This document shows, one piece after another, positions 29,797 to 41,780 of a stretch of DNA of 64,000 nt. The position numbers and the translations under genes were made by a program. This DNA is from Symsagittifera roscoffensis. Its lineage: Eukaryota > Xenacoelomorpha > Acoela > Convolutidae. How positions within the stretch are numbered: the stretch's first letter is position 1; each line of letters starts with the position of its first letter. Below the pieces are notes generated by a model. It was given only the letters and a program-made list of their open reading frames with translations. It was not told the DNA's origin and did no database searches. The stretch is from contig NC_087062.1 of assembly GCF_963678635.1 (NCBI RefSeq), positions 99,627,705-99,691,704 of the forward strand, written 5' to 3'.

Positions 29797-30937
29797 AGCA
29801 TGATGCAAACATCTCAGGATTTTTATCATTTTATCAACCAAATTGAAGTTATTTTTTTGGTTTGTTAGGACATCAACTTAACACAAGTTTCCTGTTTTCT
29901 TATGAAGAAGAAGAAGAAGAATTTGTTTCTCTGGTATAGATTAACATCGGTTAAATTTGAACAAAAATACAAGATAATGCTCTAGAGAGGACCGCTAACT
30001 AATCCTTGAGGATCACATGCTTGTGCTGCCTTTATCCTAAATTAGCAAACTGGCAGACGAAATTTAATTTGATCTAAATACGCATTTGGTTTTCATCGGA
30101 ACATTATACCAAGTTTATCAAAGAATTTGATAAAAATTTTTAAATTAGTTTTAGCGTAGGAGAAAAACGAAAAATTCGGAGTAGATTTTAGTGAAATTCA
30201 CAAGTTCACCGTAAGTTCTCCCTCCAGATAGCCCCTTGGACTCAATTTTGATTTTTTTAAATATTGGATTAATTTCCATTTATTTTAAGCTTAATGGATG
30301 CTCCAATTCCTCGAGAATATAATCAGTCGCCTAAATTTTTGAAGAGTCCGTCGTACTAAAGTTTCGATAATTACATCAAAAAATCTCGAATCCGTAGAGC
30401 CTTCATGAGGTGGTATAGGGACAAGGGGTTACCTGTACTTACATCCATTAGACCAAGACCAATTTAGTAGATCCCCTTTGACTCACTGAAAAACTAGACG
30501 GGTCAGGTCTTCTTCATTCAAAATATAAAGATCAATTTTTGAATGAGCTAAAGTTTGGATTTAGGAATGAGAAAGTAAAAGGTTATGCAGAGGGATAACA
30601 TTGATCTCTTTCAAAACGTTAAAAGGTTTTGCACCACGATAACTCAAAGAAGAGCGTTTCAGTTTAGTTTTTTAGGTTGAAATTTGGATTAGGCTTTGGT
30701 TGCTCTTCTTGCTGGGAATTTTGAACCTTCGAATATGAAAAGGCTCTTCAAAGAACTTGTGCTGTGTAGGCTCACAATTGTTCATAAAACAAACCTAATT
30801 AGTTCATAAAGATATAGTTCCTGGATAGTCAAAGTTTTCGCGCTTTGCAAATCGGACCTAATACTTTCGAATTTTCGTTAAAAGCAAATATGTCGCACAA
30901 TTTTCTTTTGCAAAAATAACAAAGGTATTAGAGCGCT
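29797..30937. other. Non-coding stretch between the element 1 flank and the LINE relic
   Basis: AT-rich, with a short AAG run (29903-29919) and no long open frame. Part may be the degraded 3' end of the minus-strand LINE that follows, but no tail repeat or target duplication was identified. Confidence 0.4.
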
Positions 30938-32396
30938 TTAATTCGTACCACTATATATAAGAAGTCCGTATTGGATTATGGGCTTAACGTTTGAGACATA
31001 ATAACTCAAGAGTATATGTTTAGGGACGTAAGTTCTCATTTTTGAAATTATACCGCACTGCTTTTGCAGCTTCGCTCTTACAAAATCAATATGGGTCAAA
31101 AACATCACCTTCGAGTCTATGTGGACGCTCAAATACTTGCATGAATTGAAAATTTTAATATTGTTCAAATTTACTTCTGGTGTTGAACTGGGAGCATTTT
31201 TGGATCCATTATTGACTCGATAAGTTTTATCTAAGTTAAAGGAAAGTTGATTAACGTAAAGACAAACGCTAACCGCGCTGAGATCATTATTAAGGTCTGC
31301 TGCAGAGCAGCTGAAACCAAAAATATTGGTATCGACCGCAAAAAGAAAAAAACTTCAAATTTAGTATATGTTTTTGGAAGATCGTTAATATAGATCTGAA
31401 AAACAAAAGCCTAAGAATGGACCTTGCGGAAGGCTACAATCAACTTTTAGCCATTTTGAGTGACAGCTACTTTCGCTGTTTCAGATAGCTTACAAACGAT
31501 TAATGGGTCTCTAAATACTTACATGCAATTTGAAACCTTACATGAAGAATGGCACAATAACCGCTACTTTCAGCATTTCAGGTAAATCGCCAATTCGAAC
31601 AAGAACTTGCCTTGACTACGAGGTTATTTATTTTATCAGTACCTGATGATGCTTGATTTTCCAAGTTTGGTCCAATTCCGGTGTATCAGTTTCAGATAAA
31701 CGCATGGAAAAATTTGGTTCTTTAATCATATGACAACCATTTACAGATGGTTTTTTTTACCAGCTAAGGAAGCACCCTTATTTAAAAAAATTCATTAGAC
31801 TCGGACGCTATCTTGTCCATGGAAGAAGTTGTTTCGCCAATAGCATTTAGTATTGCGCAGGTTCTCTTTGTTTCGTTATCGATTCCTTTCAGTTCATTTA
31901 AAAGTTTGTACGTGAGCCTCGAGTCACTTAAACATAACTCAAACTTATTTTACTAATAATTAGCCTTGGCTGATAGTTTGTATGGTTGATTTTCAGAAGG
32001 ATGTATCACGACAAGTAAAACTTGATAAATTGAAGCTTCTTTCCATTACCGAAAATTGTAATAAAACAGTTTGATAAAGTTTTAGTGAGATGTTAACTTA
32101 GTTCAGGTTTTGGTGAAAATGTGATCGAGCAAGCTATCACTTCGACTACTAAGTCTAGTAGGTTCTCTTATAAGCTGGTCGAAACCACTAGATTTAACTA
32201 TATCTAAATATTTTGCTGAAAAATTGTTATTTTTCATCAAATCAATGTTGAAAATACCGCTCTTTATCACGTGATATGACTTTGAGGCTAGAATTTTCAA
32301 TTCTCTCTCGAAGTTCTTCATGAAAAAGAACTTATCAGATCTTGGCTGATTATACACCACGATAAGAAGAAAGGTTGTTTCTAAAAATTTCAACAA
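30938..32396 (-). pseudogene. Degenerate LINE: endonuclease and reverse transcriptase fragments
   Basis: Read on the minus strand. 32396-32103 encodes the end of an APE-type endonuclease (FNIDLMK, EPTRLSSRSDSLLDHIFTKT). About 31440-31375 gives a broken LPQG...LYINDLP motif in two frames. About 31345-31330 gives FAVDTNIF in place of the catalytic F/Y-ADD box. 31168-30938 encodes the thumb region (KYLSVHIDSKVMF, HIDFVRAKLQKQCGI, YYVSNVKPIIQYG). The order EN then RT and the thumb motif fit Jockey/CR1-like LINEs. Frameshifts, stops and loss of one catalytic Asp make it dead. The 5' end and the termini were not found. Confidence 0.75.
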
Positions 32397-32902
32397 ACTT
32401 TGATGTATTCGTCTAAATTGGATGTTAGTTCATCTAAATTTTTCACTTTGTTTGTGCATTGTACCCTTACATCTCCGTATTTCGTCTTGAGTTTTCGTTG
32501 CTCATCTTGGCGATGGCGGGGAAGGAGGTTTTAATCGTGAAAATATTTTACAATTGCAACAATTCTTAACACGTTATAACGAAATGAAACCTGAAAATGA
32601 CCTTCCAAAAGTTCTCCAAATATATTATCGTACTTTTATTACTTGTTTTTAATCGCCAAATCTCACAAATTCCCTCAGAACAAAAATTAGTTTTGCAAAA
32701 AGAACGCATAAAAGAACTGTTCTTAATTCAATTTCTAATTATTTTTTTTCTTTTTCGGTTATGTTTCTGATGCTTGCTTAGCCCCAAACCATCCTGTAAA
32801 TTCCACCTCCAACTTAAATTTCAACCGTTCAGACTCGGGGTGTAGGTAAGTAGGGGTTGGTGTTCGTGTTGCGGGGAGGGGGGTTGTGGGGGTGTGGGCA
32901 AA

Positions 32903-33448
32903 ATAAACAAGACTGCTCGTATCAGGGCGAAGCCCTGAATGTTCCGACCGCCTTTTAATGTTTATGGAGCAGTAATAACATTTAAGAAATTAAATGAAAT
33001 AAAACAAAATGATTTTTTTTTTAAATTTGAATTTTTTAAATGAAAATCACCCCTCCCCCCCCACACGCCATATTAAGTACAAAAAGAGAGATTTCGTTCC
33101 TTGTAACAAATCAATTATGGCAAATAAGCTTCTTTCAACCAATTTGGAACGATTTCTAAGACGGATTAACTCTCCGCTTACGCGTTAATAGCGCGAAATA
33201 TATCGCGCGTTAATTGTCCCAAATTGGCCAAAATGGCAAACTTTAAACCCCCGTAACTTTACGAAAATTGATCACATGTGAAATATCTTATCAAATTTAA
33301 GCTCAGGACAACAATACTTTTCGAATGATGTAAAATAATTCCGTCAAAAATGGCTAGTTAAAAAGTCGAAGTTTGTCTGAAGAAAAAAAAACCCACCCCG
33401 AGCACAAATATTCCGTTACTTTCGTATCGAAAGTCGGAACAAAAACAT
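32903..33448 (+). repeat. Dispersed ~548-bp repeat, copy c
   Basis: It begins ATAAACAAGACTGCTCGTAT and ends CGGAACAAAAACAT. Inside are a C-rich tract (about 33050-33062) and the palindromic core CGCGAAATATATCGCGCG. It is 546 bp and very similar to 33645-34193 (549 bp); the two are in direct orientation 196 bp apart. Its first part repeats GTTCCGAC near 32940 as the inverse of the terminal GTCGGAAC, so short subterminal inverted repeats may exist. No ORF. Class unknown. Confidence 0.7.
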
Positions 33449-33480
33449 AAAATGGAAAAATAAAAATCATCTCTTGAATT

Positions 33481-33585
33481 CGTATATTTCTAATACGTAT
33501 ATTTCTAATACGTATATTTCTAATTCGTATATTTCTAATACGTATATTTCTAATTCGTATATTTCTAATACGTATAATTCTAATT
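33481..33585. repeat. 15-bp tandem repeat, seven units
   Basis: The unit CGTATATTTCTAAT(A/T) is repeated from 33481, 33496, 33511, 33526, 33541, 33556 and 33571. The last unit has one change (ATAATTC). It lies between the two direct copies of the dispersed repeat. It is a microsatellite-like array. Confidence 0.9.
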
Positions 33586-33644
33586 TCAGGGAGTCGATAC
33601 CTTCATTGGGGTATATATAAATTTTTCGTTGAAACTGGTCTGAA

Positions 33645-34193
33645 TATAAACAAGACTGCTCGTATCAGAGCGAAGCCTTGAATGTTACGACTGCCTTTTA
33701 AGGTTTATGGAGCAGCAGTAATAACATAAAAATTTAAATGAAATAAAATAAAATGATTTTTTTTTTTAAATTTGAATTTTTTAAATGAAAATCACCCCTC
33801 CCCCCCACACGCCATATTAAGTACAAAAAGATAGATTTCATTCCTTGTAACAAATCAATTATGGCAAATAAGCTTCGTTCAACCAATTTGGAACGATTTG
33901 TAAGTCGGAATAAATCTCCGCTTACGCGTTAAGAGCGCCAATTATATCGCGCGTTAATTGTCCCAAATTGGTCAAAATGACAATCTTTAAACCCTCATAA
34001 CTTTACAAAAAAAGATCACAGGTGAAATATCTTTTCAAATTTAAGCTCAGGACAACAATGGCTTTCGAATGATATAAAAAAATTCCGTCAAAAATGGCTA
34101 GTTAAAAAGTCGAAATTTGTCTGAAGAAAAAAAAAACCCACCCCGAGCACAAATATTCCGTTACTTTCGTATCGAAAGTCGGAACAAAAACAT
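33645..34193 (+). repeat. Dispersed ~548-bp repeat, copy d
   Basis: Same boundaries as copy c (ATAAACAAGACTG to GGAACAAAAACAT), with scattered substitutions including the core (AGCGCCAATTATATCGCGCG). The direct repetition with the same ends suggests the boundaries are the true element ends. Confidence 0.7.
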
Positions 34194-34782
34194 CCCAGTC
34201 ACAAATAGAGTCAGTCTTTTTTCGAAAGGCGGAAAATAACTTTTGCAAGACTGTCTATCTGTCAACTTCTCTCCCAAAGTCGGAATAATAAATTTAGTCT
34301 AAGCTACCCTTGACTTAGGCAATTTTCAGATAACCGAAGACCATGCGTTCCATTGTGTGATGATTAGTCTAGAAACTTTTGTTTTCTTCCCGTCGTCGAG
34401 CGACCGGAGGAGCTGTCAGTTTAAGGTTACCTTTTTCCGCATAAGCAGCAGGTACTATAACAATATAAGTAAATTGCTGTTTATGATCATATCGAATTGA
34501 CTCTGAAAAACTCGGATATAACACTTGGCTTTTGTGTACCAGAGCATTGCGGAGAATTGCCATTCGTTTCAACCTAGTGTTGATTAAATCAGCATAACTT
34601 GAGGTTGAGTTTGTTTCTTGAAAATTTCTGAATTAGACACTGAATTTCAGATCATATGCATGACACACGATTTTGGACAAAAAATCTTTCGAAAGTTTTT
34701 ATTCAAAATCTACAAAATAATGCCTTGGCTGCAGTGAGCGCTTGCTAACCATGAAACAACCATTTTCAGACTTGATTTTTAG

Positions 34783-34828
34783 TTTTAAAGCTCACTATCT
34801 ACGGTGAGAAGACAAGAAGGTAGTTCCG
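34783..34828 (+). pseudogene. Relic of a second TIR-gene exon
   Basis: A splice-acceptor-like TTTTTAG is followed by one base and 15 codons that align without gaps to the start of the second TIR exon at 8375. Ala is at codon 3, Tyr at codon 5, Lys at codon 11 and Val-Val-Pro at codons 13-15, in the same phase. Codon 8 is TGA and similarity ends after the Pro codon. It is most likely the remnant of a duplicated TIR gene. The other exon was not found. Confidence 0.5.
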
Positions 34829-35218
34829 TATTCGCACCGACTCTGGTCAGTTTCAATAAACCGTGATAACTTTCTTTCCTGATAAAAAAAGTTATAACAA
34901 AAATTGTTTTCAGATTTGGCCCGTCTAGTGTTTACCCTCGATTTTCGAATTAACTAAGCTATTGCTCTCGTTGCTTAGTCGTCATCAAAATTGGCAAGTA
35001 TACTACCTCCAATATTTGTGGATATGGAAAGGGGAAACGATGACTGAAGGTGGAATCAATTTAAAATCAATTCCTGTATAGAAATCAATACATGCGTATG
35101 GCTTTTTGAGCAATATGATGATTTGGTTTAGTATATCTGTCGCGCACTCCTAAACTCAGTGGATAGGTTTGAACCTCCATCTGACAGAAAAAAATTCTAT
35201 TTCGTATAAAACTACCCG

Positions 35219-38057
35219 CACTGACAGAAATGGTTTTCGGTCGATTTAAATTGATTTTAATCGATTCTAAATCGATCAAAATCCTTTAATCATGTACATT
35301 TTACAAATTTAAATGGATTTTTAATCGATTTAAGTCATCTTTTTGAAAATTTTAAATCAATTTGAGTGTCTAAAAAATCGATTTAAATCGATTTCGATGG
35401 ATTTTCCGACTCACTAAAATCCATTCGAATCTCGCTTAAATCTATTTTAAATCGATTTGTATCGATTTTCGTAAAATTTTTAAATCGATTCAAGTGTCTA
35501 AAAAACCAATTTAAGTCGATATCACTGGGTTTCCGACACACTAAAATCGATTTTTTGGCAACAAGGCAAAAAAAACATGCAATTTAGAACACTAATTGAA
35601 ATATTTTATTCTTGATTTTTAAAATAGAAACACACATCACACGTGCCAGATGTTTTAGAATTCAAGTAACATAGTGCAATAACAAATGTAACAAATCAAG
35701 AAAATTGTCAAAATAAACCAGACTCAAAAACATGCATTGAAATCATAGAAAATCAACATTGAAAATCGGATAGTGAGCAAAAAATGTGTAACGAATGAAA
35801 AAATTGGTCAATATAAATCAGATTTTGAGCTCAAAAATATGCAATAAAATCATAGAAAATCATCATTGTAAATCCGATTTTGGGCATAAACATATTTGAT
35901 AATAAAGAAAATGTCAAATCAGATTTTGAACTCAAAAAATGTTCCATTCTTAAGATTATTTTGATCTTGTTATTATTTTGATTTTGATTATTTGCTTTTG
36001 TTTAATATGACGTTCATTTGTTGCATTGACATTCAAATGTTGCCTTAGACTGCACAGGCAGAGAACCAGCCAAGCACAAGCGACGAAACCAACTGCGCCT
36101 GAGGCCTAAGCAGCATAGTAAAATGTAATAAAAATCAAAATACATCACACAACACAACACAAGCCAAACAGTACGCGAGCAAATGCACAGTTTGCCTACA
36201 CCCTCAGCTAAACTGAAGCCTCAAGAGCGCCGCGAAACATTAGACACCAGACTAAGCAGAAAGCCACTTGGGCTAACGCGAAAAAAAAGAACCTAAGCTA
36301 GCACTAGGGGAGGTGAGAACACACATACCCGAGGTTGAAGAGACGGTCCTGGAATACAACTTCTGCACCAGGCAACACAGGCAGAGAACCAGCCAAGCAC
36401 AAGCTACGAAGCGGAGATGTAATCAGTCTTAGAAATCGCTCTAAATTGGTGGAAGGAAGCTTATTTGCCATATTTGACTTGTTACTAGGAGTAAGGTCAA
36501 TCAATTTGTTCTTTATATGGCGTATGGTGTGATGATTTTCACAAAAGAAATCTCAAATTTGAAAAAAAAATTGCTTTCATTTAAATTTGTTTATATTTCA
36601 TTTTTTCATGTTATTATAGCTCCTTAGACCTGAAATGCTTGTTAAAAAATTCTGAAAAGCGATCTCGAAAACAGGCTACAAATACCAGCCAAAACCAATT
36701 AACTAAAACGTTGAATTTAGGACGTTTATACATAAAATTTAAAACAATTATACATCATTATGCAAATTGCATAACGTATACATGCAATCATCTCCACTAA
36801 TTACAATTACTCGAGCAAGCTTCGTCCAATAGCAGGACTGCACTACTGCTGATTTACATGCACAACTTAAACCATTCTTGTTTGAAGTATACATACAATT
36901 CAATCCTATTTTTCACACTTTATTTCAATACATTCTAACACCTGGTCTGAAAAAAAATTAGCTCATAGAAAAAACGCTGGGATTTTCTTCAGATATTCAA
37001 AACATCAAGTGGTGAAAATTAGTTCGAACCCGAGCCATGGCGGTTGTGAGAGCCAGCGACAAAAATATAGGGAAATACGCCGACCAGGAGGATAAGAAGC
37101 CTTCACCTCCCTCCATTATCAGAGCCATCCGAAAACTATCTGTGAAATTATGTCCAAATTACAAACCAAACGACAATGATAAGTAGATCAACTGAGAAGT
37201 TGGCGACCAAAATGGCATGCCATTTATCATTTTAAAATTTAGCTAACTTTCAACCGTTTTTTCAAACACTATAGCAATTTCGAATAGGTGTGAAAAGTCA
37301 AAAGAAGTTTATCCGATCGAGGTCAGCAAGACAATGGCTTAACCAAAGTTTTGATAATTATAACCGACGCAACAGAATTTTGGCAGTTAAAATCGCGCGA
37401 AAAAAAAATGCCGCGGTCCAAACTCTTTTCTTCAGTCGCGCCGAGGCTATGGTTTAACGAGGGTTCTTATGAGGTTATGAAGGCCAATTATGTTTGTAAT
37501 TTAGCCTAAATAACTCACATGCTAATTTTTATTATCGTACATTGTGAACAAAAAATACAAGTAAAGTTTAATGAATTTAGTGGACAAAAATTACATCTGG
37601 TATAACTGATGGGGATAAGAATTGGAGGGGGGCGGTGTTGGGGGAAAAAGAATAGGGGGGGGGGGGGGGGTTTGGTGGGATAAGAATTGGGTGGGGGAAG
37701 GGGGATGGTTGATCTTGTTTTACAAGCATTTTAGTCAATTTTGGTATGTGTAACGACACGTAACAAATTTTTTTTTCTGTCATTCGAAAATTTGATGAAA
37801 AAAAAAAAAAAAAGAAGTGAAAAAAATCAATTTAAATCGATATAAAATCAATTTGGATTGATTGAACTTTAGGTCAGTTTTAAGATCCATTCGAATTGAT
37901 TTAAAATCAACTGCAATCGATTTTTTAGCGTTGAATTTAAATCCATTTAAATCAATTTGAAATCGATCCCTATCGATCTGAGTTTTTATTTTTGCTTAAC
38001 TTACTTTTTAACAACTTAAATCGACTTCAATTTAATCTGCATACTTTTTTGTCAATG
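35219..38057. mobile_element. 2.8-kb CACTA-like non-autonomous DNA transposon
   Basis: The left end CACTGACAGAAA and the right end (reverse complement CATTGACAAAAAAG) form imperfect inverted repeats. Just inside each end are dense direct and inverted repeats of the word AATCGATTTAAATCGATTT (about 35230-35560 and 37828-37990). Terminal CACTG plus subterminal repeats is the usual plan of CACTA (EnSpm) elements. CG flanks both ends (35217-35218 and 38058-38059), a possible 2-bp duplication; extending the inverted repeat to CCGCA(C/T)TGACA gives a 4-bp CTAC duplication instead, so the class is not certain. There is no transposase ORF. The interior holds a fragment of the dispersed repeat (about 36405-36640) and a G-tract near 37655-37668. 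Confidence 0.6.
36405..36640 (-). repeat. Dispersed repeat fragment, copy e, inside the CACTA-like element
   Basis: It matches the minus-strand orientation of copy a over the words GCGGAGAT, GAAGGAAG(C/T)TTATTTGCC, TTGTTACTAGGAG and ATATGGCGT(A/G)TGG. The GCGCG core side is lost. Just before it, the word CACAGGCAGAGAACCAGCCA occurs twice (near 36053 and 36377). Confidence 0.6.
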
Positions 38058-38804
38058 CGGCTACCTAACATTGTGCAAAATAAAATATTCAGATCTCCAA
38101 AAGTGACAAAAAAACTCCTGCATTTGTCATTGTTTCAATTTATTTGATCAACTGTTTTGAAATTAAAGAATTTCGAGGCTGCTTACTCTGATATTAAGAA
38201 AGCGAATTTTTCCACTTTTGTTTTTTTGATCATTCAAATGATTTCATATCCTACATCATCTAACTCAACTCTTCCCTCTACTGCTACTAATTGTGTCTAG
38301 ACCAGTAGCTGATACTGGAATGGTAATGCAATTGACCAATTTACCAAAAGAGCCTGTTTGAGTCCCAGGCAAGCCAATTCGGATTTTTTTTCCAATTTTT
38401 ACTTGATCAATTTGAATTTTTTTCTTTAGTATGACTCAGATTGTCTGGAATGTCTTTCCATTTAGTTAATATATAGCAGCCAATTGGCTATTTTGCGTCC
38501 TCGTTGTGGCTAGCTAAGAACAGTTGTACAGACACCATTTTACTTTTTATCCTATCGTCACTTGCTTATACCGTTTGAATTGATTTTTGAAATTCTTGTA
38601 TTGTGATAACCACAAGTAATAACGGCTGAACACAAAGTCAGGGCTCTAATTTGAGTAGAATGGTGTGACTTTAAAAAAGGAAGCTTGAGATGAAGCACAG
38701 CGTGCAAATAATGGAAAGCCAAAAAAACTTTGTTTCTTTGTTTTATCGACATGAAAGTTTGCAAGTAAAAAACTTAATTTTTGTTGACTTTAAAAATGGG
38801 AACA

Positions 38805-39004
38805 NNNNNNNNNNNNNNNNNNNNNNNNNNNNNNNNNNNNNNNNNNNNNNNNNNNNNNNNNNNNNNNNNNNNNNNNNNNNNNNNNNNNNNNNNNNNNNNN
38901 NNNNNNNNNNNNNNNNNNNNNNNNNNNNNNNNNNNNNNNNNNNNNNNNNNNNNNNNNNNNNNNNNNNNNNNNNNNNNNNNNNNNNNNNNNNNNNNNNNNN
39001 NNNN
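38805..39004. other. Assembly gap (200 N)
   Basis: An exact run of 200 N, a typical placeholder for a gap of unknown size. The order and distance of sequence on its two sides are therefore not guaranteed. Confidence 0.98.
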
Positions 39005-39759
39005 CCTCCATTTGCCACTGGTTTCTAACATCCTTGTTTGGTTGACCTGACCGTAAGCCGCGGTTAAAAAACGCGATTGTTTTTTGCCAAAAACAACGTT
39101 CATTCAACATGGGCTCTAAAATGTCATGTTGGCCTGCTTTTTCAAAATTTTGTCTGTGGCGCTCAATACTTTGACAAAATAGGTTCTCTACGGCATTAGG
39201 AAAGGCTGCCTTTTATTTGACCTAAAAAGGCATATCTAAATAAAGGGGTTCAAACTATTTAAAAAAGCAAAACCGTAGCTCTTCGGAATATTCTTGATCA
39301 CGCCACCACTGTCTTAAACATTTAATTTCATGACGAGTCAAAGTTCGCAGCAAAAAGGGCAAAAACAGTAAAAGCTGTTGATCATTATTGGAAATGAACT
39401 CACTGTGAAATGGTGTTCAGTTCCATCTTTCCGTTGAGTTCTTGGTTTGTTTTTCCTGTTGAGTTTCTAAAGTGCAAAAAACAGTTGTTCTATACTAACT
39501 TTTCAATGTTATGTGATTAAAATCTAGTTAATCTACAAAACATAATTTCAAATCAAACAAGAATGGTCAAAACCCTAAAGGTTTTGAGTGCCCTTTAGCG
39601 TCTATGTAATAGTATTAATAACTTTTGGAAACCATGAAATTTTTCAGCTCCTCTGCCAGATATTTAAGCTAAAAAGTGTTTCAATTAGCGTCTAGTAGTG
39701 TTTTACAAAGACCAATTAAACTGCTTCATTTTATTTTGAGCAATTTTTGAGTAGGGTTA
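39005..39759. other. Non-coding left flank of element 2
   Basis: AT-rich host sequence with no supported ORF. Its last four bases GTTA (39756-39759) are the target duplication of element 2. Confidence 0.5.
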
Positions 39760-40167
39760 TGAGTTAGGACCGAGGTGTAACTCATAGAGTAATTTCGGAT
39801 AGGGTACACCGTCTGCTCGTCACGCTATCTTATTTTCGGCCGTATAGATTCGTGCAACTTCTTAGTCTAATACCGATCCTAATCTTACTCTTATACTATC
39901 TAGTCTCAGGTTGTTTAACTAGTCTCTGCTAGGCTCAATAGATCTAGGGTATACGGGTTTATTGCGGCTGCTGAAGTGCTCGGGAGAGTCCAACTAATTT
40001 CTAAGTTAAATTCAAATCTCTCTGGTGCTGAAATTACAAGTAACTTCAGCACTTACAAATAAGTGGGTTGTTAGTTAGATGGATCATGATTGGTTAATAT
40101 TAAATACTTTACATTGGTAAAACATTTAATTTATCCAATCATAAAATATAGTTTAGATCAGGTTCCA
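39760..40167 (-). repeat. Left LTR of element 2 (3' LTR in coding sense)
   Basis: 408 bp, TGAGTTAGG...GGTTCCA. It is followed inside by CCCATCCGGGTTTTAC, which in coding sense reads AAAACCCGGATGGG directly before the LTR and is only a weak polypurine tract. Confidence 0.92.
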
Positions 40168-41780
40168 CCCATCCGGGTTTTACAGAGTTTTTTAGAACAG
40201 TTCTTCTGTAATTCAAGGATGGATGATGGACGTTGGTATTTGGCGAACATCATTTTTCTTTTGTTTCCTTTTTGTTAAGGAAGTTCCAGGGATCTGGAAT
40301 TGAGGACACAAGACGTTGTGTTCTTCTTGTGACAACGACTGAGTCTCTGCAACAGCATCAATTCTGGTTTCAGAATGGTTGGCTATGTCAGGTTTTTCTG
40401 TTCTTCGGAAAGAACTTCTTTTGTGTTTGATCTAGCTCGGGAATGGCGTGGAGATTGTGCGTGGAGGGGATGCCTGGTTACTCGGATCTGTACGTATACT
40501 TGAACATCGAGGTGGTCATTGGTCTAGTTCAATGAAGTCCTTTTCTGCGAAGTCAAGTCGTACTCTAAATCCTTTGAGTTGTGATTGTGAGCGGCATATC
40601 GATTGTAGTTGGTCATTCTCTCTCGAGTGTAGTGAGGTCGTCTTGTCTTTTGATGTTCGTCCTTGGTGTTGTATTCTGATCTATATATTGCATCATGTAA
40701 TTTTACATTTTATAAATCTTTTATTAATTTAGTATTTTTTAATAATGATTTTTGTTAGTTGTTTTCACAAAAGCTTTTTGTTTTAGTTCGGTTATTTTGA
40801 AGAGTTACTCACCCTTGAGTAGCTCTTATTAAAAATAAAGGTGTGGTCACAAAGCGTGGATGTAGCACGGTGGGTTAGGCCGGCTATAGAGCATGCTCAG
40901 GACGTCCTTTCCTGGTGGGTTAGGCCAGGTGTGGGAGTATGATTTCATGCGGTTTTTATGAGGGGTCCTGTTATGTGATAACATTTTATGTTGGGTTTGT
41001 TGTGGTTTTACTTATGTTTTGTTGGTTATGTACTTTTACTAAAAAGCAAATTGTTTGTGGTATGGGTTTGTCTTTTGACTTTTTTGTGTTTTATTATTTC
41101 TTTCTAAGACTTTGTAATAGTCTTCAAAAGAATAAATTATCCAGTTTTAAACTGGGTTAATCCGGTTTGGGTACCGTTGGTTTCCTTTTCTTAGTCATGC
41201 TGTTATTTTATGATTTGTGGTATTTAGTAAGCTGCGTTGGTTAGTTTTGTTTAGTATATGATTCCTTTCCAACCGGGTTAAAGGAAAGTTTGAAACTTGT
41301 TATTATATGTTAGAGTTGTTGAGTGTGAAAACTTGAAACTGAAATTCATTATTTTAAACAATTCTTCGTGGGCGAGCTGTGCGAGTGTGGATAGAATTTC
41401 TGTGCGAATGAATGAAAATATCAAAAGGTTAGTACTGCAATTGCATTTTATTAATTTACTGCATAGAATTTGGAAATTTACTGCTAGTAATGGGGGAATT
41501 TTAAGATACAAATTTTCATCATATGTAGAATTACTGCTTTGGGGGAAAATTTTATAAATTAATTTACTGCATTGGTATTATATTTATTTAATTGTTGGTG
41601 CAAAAGTTAAAAGGGTCTTAAACAGTTTTGAAGAAGTTTGCTATTTTTTATTTTTCTTTTGTGAATTTTTCAGATGATCGAAGATGAAGGCTAAAAATCT
41701 AAAGAAAACATGAATAAAGAATGGTGAGTTTTTTAATATTTTAATTAGTTAGTAATATTCATTTAATTCATACTTACCTG
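40168..41780 (-). other. 3' non-coding region of element 2 (complete)
   Basis: About 1.6 kb between the LTR and the 597-aa ORF with no minus-strand ORF. The first ~557 bp (40168-40724) are absent from element 1; the rest is colinear with 10464-11525, including the GAGTTACTCA...TTGAGTAGCTC hairpin (near 40801). The plus-strand open frames here are antisense to the element and have no recognisable content. Confidence 0.7.

Noticed and set aside
36304-36504. Overlapping 65-66 codon frames on both strands
   Set aside because: They lie across a repeat fragment and a duplicated CACAGGCAGAGAACC word, with no domain.
37577-37783. Pro-rich 68-codon minus-strand ORF
   Set aside because: It is the reverse reading of a G-rich low-complexity tract inside the CACTA-like element.
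38690-39110. Several open frames of 89-112 codons
   Set aside because: They consist mostly of the N gap.
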